Shown here one piece after another: positions 8,249 to 20,451 of a stretch of 53,489 nt of DNA. The stretch is taken from contig JANBPU010000110.1 in the NCBI GenBank assembly GCA_027575805.1, positions 1 through 53,489 on the forward strand, given 5' to 3'. Source of the DNA: Mycoemilia scoparia (Eukaryota > Kickxellomycota > Kickxellomycetes > Kickxellales > Kickxellaceae). Position 1 is the first letter of the stretch, and each line of letters starts with the position of its first letter. The notes under the pieces are model-generated. The model was not told the origin of the DNA, made no database searches, and was given only the letters and a program-made list of their open reading frames with translations. A program made the translations under genes and the position numbers.

Positions 8249-11014
8249 AAGATCACCCCCTTCATCAAACAGATTTTGAATGCAGAAGAATCACTGAAAG
8301 GAAAGTTGTTAATCTACATAGACAATATTTACTTGAAGTCGATGGATGGTGATGAAGAGGCACACATTTATGACATTGGAGCACTGACCAGAGCCTTAGA
8401 AAAGGCAAACCTGTTGATCAATCTAAAGAAGAGTGTGTTCCTTGGGCGAAAGAATGTAGATTTTCTTGGTCATCAATGGAGTGACGACAATACCTGGTCC
8501 ATTCCTGACAACTGTGTTGTTGACCTCCAAAACTTACCAATGCCTGAAACAGTTAAGGATATCCAACACATGTGTGGAGGACTCAATGCCATATCCCAAC
8601 ACATGCCATGGGTGCAAGCACTCCTAGCCCCCTTTTATGCAAAAACAGGTGAGGATAAGAAGCATCTTACCAAACAAGATAAGGCAGACTTGAAACCTGC
8701 TTGGGACGATCTCAAGCAGGCATTAATGAATGTAGAACATCTCTACATACCAAAACCTGGCGAACCTTTATTTCTCCGAGTAGACGCTGCAAATGTAGGA
8801 ATTGGAGCTGTCTTACTAGCTCAACAGACTAATGATGATGACGATGTGAGAGTTGTTGCCTATTATTCAAAAAATTTTGAAGGACAACAGGGACGGAGAT
8901 ATGCAGGATGGCATGAGGCCCATGGTTTGGTTGCTGCTACAAAACACTTTTACCCATTCCTCGATGGCTGTGCAAATCTTACTATTGAAACAGATGCCAC
9001 CACAGCTACAGGATTGTTCACACATGATACCGAAAATGATGCTGATGATCTTGCTAGATTCTGTCTAGAACTGACTGCCCTGGGAGTCAAACAACACATG
9101 GTCAAACATCGTCCAGGGGTACATCAATTGACAGCAGATTGGCTGTCAAGGGCTCTTGAATATCAACGACCTCGGAAGGTCAAGGCAGAGAAAGTCTTCA
9201 TAGTAGGAGCTCTCAACCTACTTGAGGACAAAGAAGATATAGAATACCTGATGATGACTCAGGAGGAGATGGCAGAGATAGACCCTCAAACTGTTCTCGA
9301 TCAAGCTGGAAAGTTGAATAAAGAACATCAAGAAGCATTGGGGAATGTACAAGGGCCGATCATAAGATGTGAAGACCAACTCAAAGATAATGTCCTGTCA
9401 ATGTATATTGATATTTTGGAAAATGAAGAAAAGGGAATTGAAGATGCAAGGGTAGATCTAGTTAAGGATATGATAATGTTCGATGGTGCTTCTTATAAAA
9501 TCGTATCTGAATTTGACAATGAAAGCAACTATGCAAAAATCCCTATGTGCCCAAGAGATTTGGCAAGGGCCTACATCAAACAAGTTCATAGAGATCTAGC
9601 ACATGCTGGTAGTGAACGACTGAAGAAGCATGTAAAGAAATTCATATGGTGTAGCACATTGGACTACTTAGTTGAGGATGTAACAAAGAAATGTCATGTA
9701 TGCCAACTGTGTCAAGTACAAGCTTACAAATCTTCGTACATGTTGACATCAAAAATTTCAAATCCACGTGAACATATCTATATAGATCTTCAAAAAATTG
9801 GTATAACGGCAGGCGATGAAACTGAGGCTCTGGCAGTAGTTGACTCCTTCAGTGGCTATATGGAAGTGTATCCACTCTATACCCAAAAGACCAAAGAAGT
9901 TATTCAGTCATTGAAAGAATATTGGTTTGAATGACATGGTATTCCAAGACAAATTACAAGTGACAATGGAAGTCAATTTCTGTCAAAATTATACAATGAA
10001 TTCTTGAATAGTTTTGGAATAAAAGGGATTCTAACCTCTACCTACCACCCTCAATCTGACCTTGCTGAGATAGCAGTAAAACTATTCAAAAGCAAAATAT
10101 GGCCATTGATGATGGAGTCGAACCCAGAAGAGAATTGGACTATCCATGTTCCTCGAATATTGGCGGCACATGCTCACACCTTTTTAAAAGCCATAGGGAC
10201 AATGCCTTTCAAGGCGATGTATCCTGAATGGACTGAAATGACAGAAGAGACCACAGCTGAAGATTTTAAAAAACGAATCACTGCAAGGAAAGAGGTCAAC
10301 AGATTAAAAGCTATTGCATATGCCAACAAAAATGTAAGGCCTATTACCTTCGAGGATGGTTCTTGGGTGACTATAAAAGCTTTACCCAAAGAATCCAACA
10401 TCGCAAAGCAATGGGCGAGAAGAAAAGGACCATTCAAAGTCGTAAGTCACTTTAAAACGACATATACATTGATGGATAGTGAAGGGAACATTTTACCAAA
10501 AACTGTTCCAGGTGAAATCATTTTACCTTATTATTGGGATGACGATAGTGCATCACAAGAAACAGAAAATGAATTGCAAAAGGAAGCCTTGATTCAACAT
10601 TATCACCAATTTGCCACGGCAGGTGTTAGGGAAATGGCGCCTAGCCCTGAGTTGATAGATGCTGATAGATTTTGGAATCTTGACGAGCAGGAATCGGATA
10701 ACCCATTACCAGCTACTGATCCATATGACTTGATCTCTAACCCAAAGAGTGAGACTGATACTATATTCTATGATGTTAATCCTTCTGAAAGATTTATATT
10801 AAATTATGAACTACTTGAGGATGACAAAGGACTAGTGTATCCAACAAGACAGCCCTCGCCATTGCAAGAGATCAATATGTTACAGGATGACTCACCAGAA
10901 AAGGATCTAACAGAAGTGTTAAAGAAACGTCCTTACAAATATTCACCAATTGATCAAGGAGAGACTAATGTTGAGACAAAGCCTGAGATTATGGATGCTT
11001 CCAAAAAACCATGA
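8249..11014 (+). pseudogene. Pol C-terminal: RT palm, RNase H, integrase
   Basis: This continues the RT frame after the TIR element. RT motif C reads YIDN where YxDD is expected, so one catalytic aspartate is Asn. The RNase H domain is at about 8770-9150 (FLRVDAANVGIGAVLLA, then AGWHEAHGL and IETDAT). The integrase has an H2C2 module (about 9580-9720, CHVCQLCQ), then a core with IYIDLQKIG, ITSDNGSQF and HPQSDLAEIA, and a GPF-like module near 10420 (RKGPFKVV). One in-frame TGA at 9932-9934 falls inside the integrase core, between the first and second catalytic motifs. The frame ends at TGA 11012-11014, 53 bases before the candidate LTR. No chromodomain is seen. Inactive by the stop and the YIDN change. 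Confidence 0.88.
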
Positions 11015-11066
11015 CTTGAATTCTTGATAAACAAACCTGGCGAAGATGTTGAAAGGGAAGGTGCGA

Positions 11067-11277
11067 TGTGTGAAACCCTTGGAAAAACGGTTCATACACA
11101 TACACACCACAGGGGTGATATGGGGACCTAATCAACCCTACCCAAATAACAAGATCTGTTAATCAAGAAAAAACTTCGTAGTTAATGACAAGTATTCTTT
11201 TGTTGACTAGTGCGATCCTTGTTTATAAAATATATTAATTTACTATAAACTACAACACTATAACGAAGTTGCATACA
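11067..11277 (+). repeat. Candidate 3' LTR of the second retroelement
   Basis: A purine-rich tract (gaaagggaagg, 11051-11061) precedes TGTGTGAAACC (11067 or 11069), and a possible end is TACA at 11277. TTTATAAAATATATT (11222 on) could be its TATA region. The boundary is unproved because no 5' LTR exists in the window. If correct, the LTR lies only about 200 bp upstream of the next host gene. Confidence 0.45.
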
Positions 11278-11483
11278 TTTGCCAAGGAACGCCAAATAAA
11301 TGATTTGTCTATTAGACTATGGCCATAATGGATGATGAGATCTGCAGAGCCAGGGTTAGATCAGCAGATTGTTTTTTGAAAATGGATGATTATCACTCTA
11401 CTAAATTGTTTCACAGGATCTTCCAGACCAGTTGGGCACTTTCTTTTTATCGTCAAACCCAATATACAGCAATCACATTTTAA

Positions 11484-12671
11484 ATGCTTTTGCTAATTGC
11501 AGAGCTCGTCGTGGAGTCTACAAAAAGAATCGTATTAGGAGGGACCAAAGCCCTCTTATGGACTTTTGGCCTCCAAATAGGGCTGAATCTACTTTCCAGA
11601 ATTTCACCAAAAGCTGGGTACTATTTACAATGCACAAACTATTCTCTGTGTATGCTGGAGGCCTGTTTAAGTGGAATTGCAGTATGCCCCTACCTTTGGC
11701 TCAATGGAAGAAGGGCTGACACCAACTGGGTTGTAGCCCGCACTTTCGCCTTCTTGACCCAGACTTTTGTTGGGGTTGAAGTCATAGTAGAGCAGGACGA
11801 CTATGTAAAAAATCTCAATAAGCCGGCCGTTTTGGTAGGAAACCACCAGAGCACTCTTGATCTGTGCTGGCTTGGGCGTACCTTCCCCCATCGATCAGTC
11901 ATATTGGCCAAGGAGTCGCTGAAATATACCCCATTCCTTGGATGGTTTAGTAAGCAAAATATACAATGTCCATGTTGATGGAAAGGGATGTTTATTAAAG
12001 ATCAAGACTCGATGATGTATTAAACCATGTCCATGCGATTTTCTATATAGTGGTAATGGCCGACAACATTTTTGTTCGACGTGGAAATAAGGACAGTATC
12101 AGAGAGATGTTTAAAGAAGCTACAAAGACCGTACACGAAAAAAATGTAATTATACACATATCCGCTTTGCTTTTCTGGGCGTATAACAACGGCCATCTTG
12201 GCACGTAGATAACCTAAACATCGATTCATATATGTGTATTTTATTAGCTGAGCGTCTTTTTCTTCCCCGAGGGCACACGGTCAGTTAATCCCGAAAAGCC
12301 TAGCATGCTTCCATTCAAGAAAGGCGCCTTCCTGTTTGCAGTTCTGGCACAAATTCCCATAGTGCCAATGGTCGCCATGGACCAGCACAATGTATTCTCA
12401 TTTAGACATCGGAGGTTTCCTGGTGGGAAACTAAGAACTAAGGGTAAGCCAGTTTGCCGCTTGCTTTCGCAACACGTATGCACGTCTATTGATTCCTGAT
12501 AGCCACTTAACAATTGTTTTGTATTTAGTGCTCCCACCAATCGAAACGGAAGGAAAGACGGAAGACGACATCCCGGAGCTCATGGAGACCTGCAGGGCTA
12601 AGATGTTGGAAGCATTGGAGGAGATTTCCCCCGAACGTGTCGACTATGGTTCCAAATCCAAGAAGGAATAA
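11484..12671 (+). CDS. SLC1: 1-acyl-sn-glycerol-3-phosphate acyltransferase
   Basis: This enzyme acylates lysophosphatidate to phosphatidate in ER glycerolipid synthesis. Four exons: 11484-11949, 12051-12145, 12248-12443, 12529-12671, phases consistent, about 299 residues. PlsC-family motifs are in order: NHQSTLD (motif I) with AKESLKYTPFLGWF after it, a VRRGNK segment (motif II), FPEGTRS (motif III, split from motif II by an intron) and IPIVPMV (motif IV). Two hydrophobic N-terminal stretches fit membrane anchoring. The start is tentative: ATG 11484 is followed after about 18 bases by a possible acceptor (ctaattgcag), so a further upstream exon is possible. A retroelement LTR may end about 200 bp upstream. 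Confidence 0.9.
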
Positions 12672-13122
12672 CCGCATTTCTTTTCTTACACACAAGAAAA
12701 AGGAATTTTAGACATGAGTATTACTTAATTTATTAGTCCGTTTGTCAAGGTTTGCGCCATGATGGCCCTCAGGAGTCAGATGCTTGGGCATGGCATGCAT
12801 ATTCTGAATTCTTAGTTTCACAACAATTTTTCTACTTGGCAGAATGATTAAGTTTTAATAGACGAGGCCTGTATTTAGTACCACAAAAAAATGCAACATA
12901 TTTGACCATAGTATAACATATCGTGTTTGGCGAATTGCAGTCGAATTGGTATCCTTTTTATATAAAACCACTTTTATTATTCCAAATATGGATCATGATT
13001 TTTGAAGGGTACCTTTTGGAGGCTGCCAACGATTAAAGGGGCAATCACAGCCAAATGGGCGGGCACCCTTCAAAAATAGCCACCCATATGGCTACAGGTG
13101 GATCTTGAGAGCAAAAGGAAGC
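12672..13122. other. Intergenic, convergent 3' ends, holds a MITE
   Basis: This is the 3' flank of both the acyltransferase and EMG1, which converge. Apart from the MITE at 12988-13087 it is AT-rich without coding signal. Confidence 0.7.
12988..13087. mobile_element. MITE (TTTTTGAAGGGT family), copy b
   Basis: This is a compact 100-bp copy and the clearest example of the family. The left arm TATGGATCATGATTTTTGAA continues into GGGT; the right arm is ACCCTTCAAAAATAGCCACC followed by CATA. The arms pair over about 24 bases with a few mismatches. TA at both ends could be the target duplication. The core has ggcaatcacagccaaatggg, shared with the copies at 34522 and 52958. Confidence 0.85.
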
Positions 13123-14316
13123 TTAAAGGATTCCCCATATGTCCTCCATTGCACAACATAACTTGCCACATGCTACTGACGCAGAGAGCGGATACTCGCT
13201 TACACCGATCTTTTCATCAACATATGAATCGGAGAAATCGTCTACACCATGGGCAAATGCGCCGATAGCTACAACCAGGGACTGGCCTGGTTGCAATGCC
13301 TCGCGTGCCCATGTCTGGAGATGCACAGTCGGTGCGTCGTATGAAAAGCCTAAATAAAAGACATGTCAGTTTCCAGGTCTACAAGTGATCTGATGCGAAT
13401 ATACAATGGAAATTGTGTTTAAAACTCACATATTTTTTTGCAGTTTGTGGGAAGGTGATCGGTGATGGGGTTTTTGATTACTTTAAGCAGCCTGTCGTTG
13501 CCATTGACAGACATGATACTTAATTTATGAAGCAGCTGAACTATTTGTAGTAGAAAATTCGACAGAAAATTTAGACTATGTGGGGGCGGCAAGTCTCAAA
13601 GCAACAATAGAACCAAATGCTTACCCATTAGGCCGGAAAATCTCTTGAATGTACGGGGAATCCTCACCTTCGGACTGACCTCAACAAGGACATTTTTGTT
13701 TGTGTGTATGTATACCTGAAGGCGACCCGATTTGTTAAGCGGGCTGTCCAGCAGCGTCAGCAAGCACTTTAAATGACAATAACCGCAGATATAATATGGC
13801 AGATTAGGGACATTGAAGGCACTTGTGTGTAATAGCATATATGCCATTGGTAAAGCATATCATATCAACTCATTGGGGGATGGTTACCTGGTGGGTAATA
13901 TCGGGACGGGCTGTGGTGATATCTCTTCCAAGCTTTCCCAGAAGTTTCAGGTGATCGTCGCAATTGAGAAGCTGATACTTGCTATTATTATTCTTTCCAA
14001 CCTTGTATATTTCCAAGGTAGCTGCTTCCAAAATAACAATTAATCTCTGCTGCTGGTCTTTTTCTTGCAAGGTCTTTGGCAGCTGTGGGGCTCTTGGAAC
14101 CATGTTTTTGGAGTTTATGGCCCGCTCGTTGGCATTAACAAACCTGTAGCTGGTAAAGCCCTTTTGCTCCTCCTGCTTCTCATTAGTTTCTGAGTAGGAC
14201 TGATCCCCGCTCTCGTGCTTTGCTTCATCTTTATTTGTATGGGTTGGTCGTGGCCGTTTGGTCTCGTTGTCCCTGGTGTCTGTGTTGTTAGACCTACGCT
14301 TTGTAGCCTGCGCCAT
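13123..14316 (-). CDS. EMG1: rRNA pseudouridine N1-methyltransferase Emg1/Nep1
   Basis: Nep1 methylates a hypermodified pseudouridine of 18S rRNA and is needed for 40S subunit assembly in the nucleolus. Four exons on the minus strand: 14316-13888, 13766-13625, 13540-13430, 13349-13123; 302 residues, all introns GT-AG. Family signatures: [17 protein letters not shown] at the exon 1 end, [42 protein letters not shown], and the SPOUT-fold C-terminus with GAFAHG and YPLSAS. The first 75 or so residues form a charged Lys/Glu/Asn-rich extension, longer than in yeast. Start is the ATG 14316. Confidence 0.95.
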
Positions 14317-15716
14317 TTCTATAACTTTGAGATAAAAGCCAAAACAAAAATGGTATGCTCAAAAAAGTTCATGATGAAAAGTTTGTGATCAGCAGCAGCC
14401 AGGCCCAAAAGATCACCATGAAGCGGTAATCAAATCAGATCTTCATCGCAAGCAAAAAATAATTTACTCCGTTTAGAACAGCTATCTGTAGATAACATCA
14501 TTGGCTGGTAGGATCATCATTGGGACAAGCAGGTAGATCATTGAAAACACAGATAATAAAGAGAAATAACTTTTTAGATCTGGCTTCTATGAGCCCTTAA
14601 AAGCGTGTGAATTCGAGTGTTCAGATAAAAAGCGCGTGCTACTTTATTGACCCCCGGATATGCATCTTCTAGGAGCCGGGTGCAGAGAACTAGTCATAGC
14701 TTTGCCCCGGCCCGCTTTGTTGGTAGAGCAAGATGCGCTGGCAGTTGCTTTGGGCGACACTTATGATACTATCCACCACTTCTACAACCATCACTATTAA
14801 AAGCCTTTTCCAGCCGACCAGCATATTTAACCACATCGCTGATCGTCCCCAAATCCATGTAAAACTTGGTGTGTGCTAAGCAGTGGCTCGGCTTGGTTTG
14901 CGTGGGGAGTGTATGTGTGTGTGGTTTTATTAAAACACAAAAAGCGTGATGCACTAAGCAGTGGCCTAACCAGGCACAATGGCCAAATGGCGTCATTAAG
15001 CTTGCAGCTCGATTGAAGGTCAATATTTCCAAGGACTCTTTCTTCCCTTCACAGTGGTTGGAAGCTCCCTTCCAAAATGGAAAAGTTTGATTCCTAAACT
15101 GTGATTCCAATCTTCTCATTGATTCCAAAATATCTACCTTCTCTCTCTCTCTCTCCTGCTTTCTTCTTTTGTTAACTTGCCTTTTTCGGTGCTTCACTAT
15201 CTCGTGTACTTTGTGGCTGTTTTTGCTTTGAGCAGACGCGGTCTTTTTAGCTCTTGTTTGTTCCTTTTTTGATTTCTGTACTTTTGTTTTAACTGCTGCA
15301 AGCGGTCTCTTTGTCTTTTAACCACCATATCCAAGAGTCAGAAATAGAGTGGTTGTCGATATTGTACACACAGCATACCTCTTGGGCAGCCCATATACCA
15401 AACACTGTTGAATTTCCAAAGTTAAGGTAAGCCGAATTGCAACGATTCAACCTCAATGAGGCTCTGAGAGGAGGTAGACTGGGCTTTTTATAAAATGCAC
15501 GGCATCGACCATACATGCACTATCCTTGTTCATCGATGGCACCGGTTGCAAATGGATCATTGGTGTCAAACTTGCGTTTGCGTCTCCTGACTCCTTTCAG
15601 TGCAAACACTCTTTGTTTGACCATCATTCTGATAAGCTGTGTTTTATATACTTTGCAGTGCCAGAAGGTTCGCAACTTTTTAAAAAAAAGCACAACTATA
15701 CTGACATGCAGTTGTC
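14317..15716. other. Intergenic region between divergent genes
   Basis: About 1.4 kb lie between the starts of EMG1 (minus) and the Ndc10-like gene (plus). There is a CT microsatellite at about 15141-15158. Small open frames exist in several registers, but none has recognisable motifs or a splice pattern. A GGTAGAGCA string near 14720 looks like a tRNA A box but no B box follows. Confidence 0.6.
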
Positions 15717-18700
15717 GTGATGTCTGGATACCCAAAAGCCAAAAGACCAAGAAGCCCTTCAGCCGGAGAATCTCACATAGAACTAAATGATAAAAACGAC
15801 AGTGTTGCGGTAGCATCTTCTATTGCTGATAGGCAAAATAGCCGCCAGTCTCTATTGGAGGCAGATTTTGGAGGCAGCATCAGCAAGCGCACTCGGCTTT
15901 CCACCTCTCCTTTTCAAGGTACAATAAGGGTATGTACAGTAAATATAAGAGCATGGTTGCTACAAATATGAGGAATCGGTCTATAATAAGTATGCGTGTT
16001 TCTCTTTACATTGTACATAAAGAATGACAAAGGGCTCTTGGATCCTCATACAAACCATGATATATCAGAATCACACATTGACCACTGCAAAACTGCTCGC
16101 AATGTACAGGCGCCAAGGGTAATTGTTCGTCCAGTAAGTTCATTTAGAGGCTTTCTATAATCAAATTCGTATAGCAAAAGGTAGACTATAATGGCTAATT
16201 ATAAAAAACTGGTATTTTCTAGCGTTCCAATCGCAACTATAATCCGCTAGTTTCAGAGGACATGTCATTATCCCTGATTGTGTTCGATGAAGCCGAGAAT
16301 CGCGATACAACGCCTTGGGTATGTGATGCGAAAGAGTTGTAGTTACACAAGTAAACTAAAAGCCTTTTACTAATACTCCCGCCCTTTGATATGGTTCTTA
16401 TAGGATCTAAGTGGCAACACTCCACTACAGCCTTGCTGGGGGATATATGGCACCCGCCCATACCACCTTAGTGTAAGTTTAATGCTGCAGCATGTACTTG
16501 GTATATTATCAATGTTTATATAGTTTGTCCAATTGAGCTAAGGAAACATATATGGGGTATTTTCGACATTGTGCAGGCACCATCCACACCACAGCCGATT
16601 TCCTCAATAAGCATGACTGAAGAGAGCTGGAACAGATTACGTGTAAACATTCAGAACATTATTGAAGGACTAAATGCCGACCTTAAAGCCGAAAATAAGT
16701 TCTGGAAACATGTAAACCTTTGGTGCTACTGGTGCGAGTATAGAAACAAGAGTGTTATAGTCAACGACGATCTTGTCGCAGAGTTTCTTACTGAATATAT
16801 TCTAAACCCTTTTATAAAGTATGTATTCATTATGTTCCTATATGTTTCACCCACTCGTATTCTTATTTCAGATATATTATACTGATATCTATTTTGGAAA
16901 ATCCAGGGGGGCTGTGCAGAATAAGGATTCTGGAAAAAATAAAGGATTCAGCCCACTCATTTTCCCTGATATCCTAAAAACCATGGACATCATCGTAATG
17001 TCTTTGGCCGAGCTGCGGAAGATCCAGGATTTGTTTTTACCTTCAGATTTAGAAATAGACCAGGCGTCTGGAAACAGCGTCAGCAGCCTATATTGCTATA
17101 TTAAAACACTAGCCGATACCGAAAAGGGCACAAAAAGGCTAACTGATAGGAATAGAGAGTGTATTGAAGTTTTTTATGGGTGCGCAGACCAGCTTTTCTG
17201 GCCACTGAGGCATCGCATATGGCTGAATTGCTTTTGGCTGTGCAATGGTGCCTCAATAGCTACCAGCCAGGATCGTTGCGCTCACCTCTTAAGTTTATAC
17301 GGTCTTCTTCCGCAAAAAAAATTGCCGACCCTAAGAGCTTTTGACCTTGGAATAACCGAGCTATTTCGCGATCATTACGATATTGACATATATTTCTATG
17401 CTCTATCCATTTTTGGTAAGAATGGCATGCCCCACAAGGCTAGCCATGACCATGAGCGTTCAAGACCGCAAAGAGTGGCTAGACATAAGGATGTGACATT
17501 TTGCGCAGTGGGGGCATTGGCAACATACATTGTAGAGCTCTACTCTCAATACGAGTCCCAAGGTAAACTCCCATTTGTTCTCGATTTTGAATCATGGAGC
17601 AATCTGATGCTATTTCCACCTGGAATTGGCCGTAAACAAGACAAGCCCAATGAGCATAAGCAGAGCATCCTAGACCATGGAAGTGCTGAATACAGAATTG
17701 ATTACAAGCATTCTGGGGTTTATGTTCCCAGCACGAAAGATTGGGAGTACAGGCTAGGCGAGTATTTGGCACAGCCTTGCAATGCGTCATATTCAGAAAT
17801 TCAAAAATCAAGTGCCAATAAGCCCCAAAGTTTGTCCGACGAGGACATTGTTCGACTGGCTAATTTCCCGCAGTTTGGATCATATAAGCTTGCTCGTGCT
17901 ATCCATGATCCGCCCGAGTCGCTTTCTAGAAAGATATTGCCGTGGCTGGATGCCTATATGGTGCAGATACGTATGTACAACCAAGTCACCTTGCCCAATA
18001 TCATCGCACGCAGTAAGGGTGGTCATTTTTCATCCGATCTTCCGCCAAGTATACACGTTGAGCTTCATCTACAACTCCTGAAGTGGCTGAGGACAGTTTT
18101 CCTTCAAGACTGGGCACTATTGCAAAAGCTTTTCTCAAAACACCCCATTTTGGAGCACAGTGTATTCCAAGACCAGGATTGGAAGCTATATAGCCACCTT
18201 GTTTTGTCTTCTGCACTAAATAACCACCTGAAAGAGTTTGGTTGGTATGAAGACATAGTGTATAACACACTGCCATCAACTGTGAGGCCGCTGCACTTGT
18301 CTAACAGCTCCAACACTCAGCATGGTCGTCTTGAGTCTCTTGAAGAGCTGAAGGCCTCCATCGCCGCGTCAAAATCAAGCACCAATCGAAACTCTGTTCA
18401 CTCTTTGTTGAATGCCACCAATGTTGATCATTCATTCCGCCAAAATAGACAACCATATGCCTATGGATTATCGAGCACGCCCTCAGGTCACCAAAGGGGC
18501 GTTGATCTAAATAATATGCCAACGCTTTCCCCAGAGATTAGTTCTGGTGTTGGTAAGGGGCATGTCCCCCATACACAGAAGAGCTCTAATGGAAAGTTAT
18601 ATCAGCATAGGGTGGTCGTTAAGCCATTGAATCGGTCGCCCATTGGCCCATCGACAGCAACAGGGCAGTCGGGCCCACCACCTGGAACACCCAACGAGAA

Positions 18701-19829
18701 GCTTCATGTTTCTGGCTCTGTCCAGGCAAACCTTTCGCCCAGCCTCGGCGCTCATTTGGGAAAATTCAGGCTTGATCAGCCTTCGCAGCACCACCGGGCA
18801 CTTGAACCGGCTCAAACAGCTCCTATCGGAAAGTCATATGATATTCTTGACGATTACCCCACCAGAGCCGATCAACAGAGCGCAATGTCACAACCAAGGA
18901 ACCAGATAGCACGCAGGAAATCCATAGACTCATCGTTGCCGTCAATAATGGAGCTTGATAGATGGGGCGCGGATTACTCTGCGAGACACCCACAGAAGGG
19001 TCATTCAGCAACTCCTTCTGACGCCACTTCAGTGAGCTTGGCTTCGTCCTTGGAAAATGAGAGCCAGTTTGCGAGCTCTGCACCTGCTGGTCAAAGTGAT
19101 ATTCATGGAATGTCAACTCCGCTTCCAAAAGCCCACAATCCTGAAACCCCCAACTATCAAAAGTCGTACCACAGCTTCACACCCAATATCCCCAGGGTTC
19201 CTGCTGATAATGACAACGGCTTCCGGCATTCTGCACCCTACAGCGCTCCTCATAGTCAAAACGCCGGCTCATCAAGGTTCCCGCAACACTACACTGGCAA
19301 TGATGTCGCCAGTCCTGGAACCCCAATCAACCGCCCATCATCCAATACCAGCCAGGACGGAAGGCCGGACAAGACTTTCCGGCTTTCCAATGGTGATATA
19401 TTGGTTCATCCTCATATAAAGCAGCTGAGTGATATCGGGTCTCTTGAGGAGATGTGGAATTGCTACTGTGATGTATGGACCTTTATTGAAAAGCACAGAA
19501 ACAACAATCTTGGTGGTCATCCACTCAACAAGATCGAGAAGAAACGAATGTGGGAATGGCGGCGCATGATTGAAGAGGTTATTTATACTCTGGCCCATAG
19601 ACGGGGGCTTCCAATGCCACACACTCAAAGGCAGCAACTATGGACCCCAGAGCTCTATTCGAGGTTTCAGGAGATCAAAGAGATGTGTGTGATACTCGAT
19701 GCTGAGAGGATGGCTCTGGATCCTGGCAACCGGAGGTGGGGTTCGTTCAAGAAGCATCTTATAAAGCTGCGCCAGACTAGCTACAAGGGCAACGCTTCTG
19801 GCGATGTTCCAAACGCAAGCCGCCAATAA
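15717..19829 (+). CDS. Ndc10/CBF3-like, Crypton-derived protein
   Basis: Six exons (15717-15929, 16023-16133, 16223-16318, 16404-16472, 16577-16818, 16907-19829) give about 1217 residues; phases agree and all introns are GT-AG. Residues 1-165 are low complexity. From about 168 to 690 comes a helical domain resembling the yeast centromere-binding Ndc10 domain and fungal Crypton tyrosine recombinases: RVARHKDVTFCAVGALATYI (near 433), then LPWLDAYMVQIR (near 588) and RTVFLQDWALLQ (near 640). A long Ser/Pro/Gln-rich linker follows. The C-terminus (about 1065-1150) is a conserved-looking helical segment with EEMWNCYC and WEWRRMIEEV, weakly like the GCR1 C-terminal DNA-binding domain. Many introns and an intact frame suggest a domesticated host gene, probably nuclear and DNA-binding. 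Start ATG 15717 or 15720. Confidence 0.65.
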
Positions 19830-20451
19830 AAGACACAGCTGGTAATATTTAAAAGAGCAAACCTACATGGCACACATATGTGTGCACGCAAAAGAGCACT
19901 GTATATAGGCCTTCCGTATTTGAGTGAGGGCTCATAATAAAGTTGTTCTTGATGGTAGCGATTAAAGCATATTTACTATATTTATTGATATTGATGGCAT
20001 TTATTCAAGATACATAGCAGTTGTTTACATAGTAAAAGCCGATCCAATCCTCCTTTTAAATTTAGAAAAAACTATAAAATATAAGTCCTTTTTATCTTTG
20101 CTTTGCTTTAATAGTGCGTCAAATAATTTCCAAAAAGACCAAGTAGATTGTCGAATTTCATCTGCAACCAGGTTCCTGAAAAACAGGATATCATTAATTC
20201 CTTTTCTATCGAATTGATGTTTATTAAAGTGGGAGCTGAAGTCGCACATGTAAAACTCGCCAAAAATGAACTAGAATGGATTTCGAATTATAACTACACA
20301 ATGGATGGAGAGCTCCCAGATTTGTTTTTAGAATCAGCTAATTGTGGCGATGGGATTTGTGTTGTCTTGCCTACACAATCCATATACAAAGTTTATATCA
20401 GCATTACATCAAAGTATATCTATGACATGTCGCTAAGACCATGTGCCAGCT
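19830..20451. other. Intergenic 3' flank, convergent genes
   Basis: AATAAA at 19936-19941 is a plausible polyadenylation signal for the Ndc10-like gene. The rest is AT-rich, with no supported gene. Confidence 0.55.

Noticed and set aside
7261..8260. The YxDD-containing half of RT as a separate gene starting at 8228
   Set aside because: Its apparent start lies in the TIR of an inserted element; the coding region is the continuation of the RT ending at 7305.
14700..14760. tRNA-like A box (GGTAGAGCA)
   Set aside because: No B box at the right distance and no cloverleaf can be drawn.
14769..15197. 142-codon minus-strand frame between EMG1 and the Ndc10-like gene
   Set aside because: It starts in a CT microsatellite translated as Arg/Glu repeats and has no recognisable motif or neighbouring exons.
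16821..16906. Coding extension upstream of exon 6 in the Ndc10-like gene
   Set aside because: The acceptor at 16871 breaks phase with exon 5; the acceptor at 16906 keeps it, so 16819-16906 is intron.
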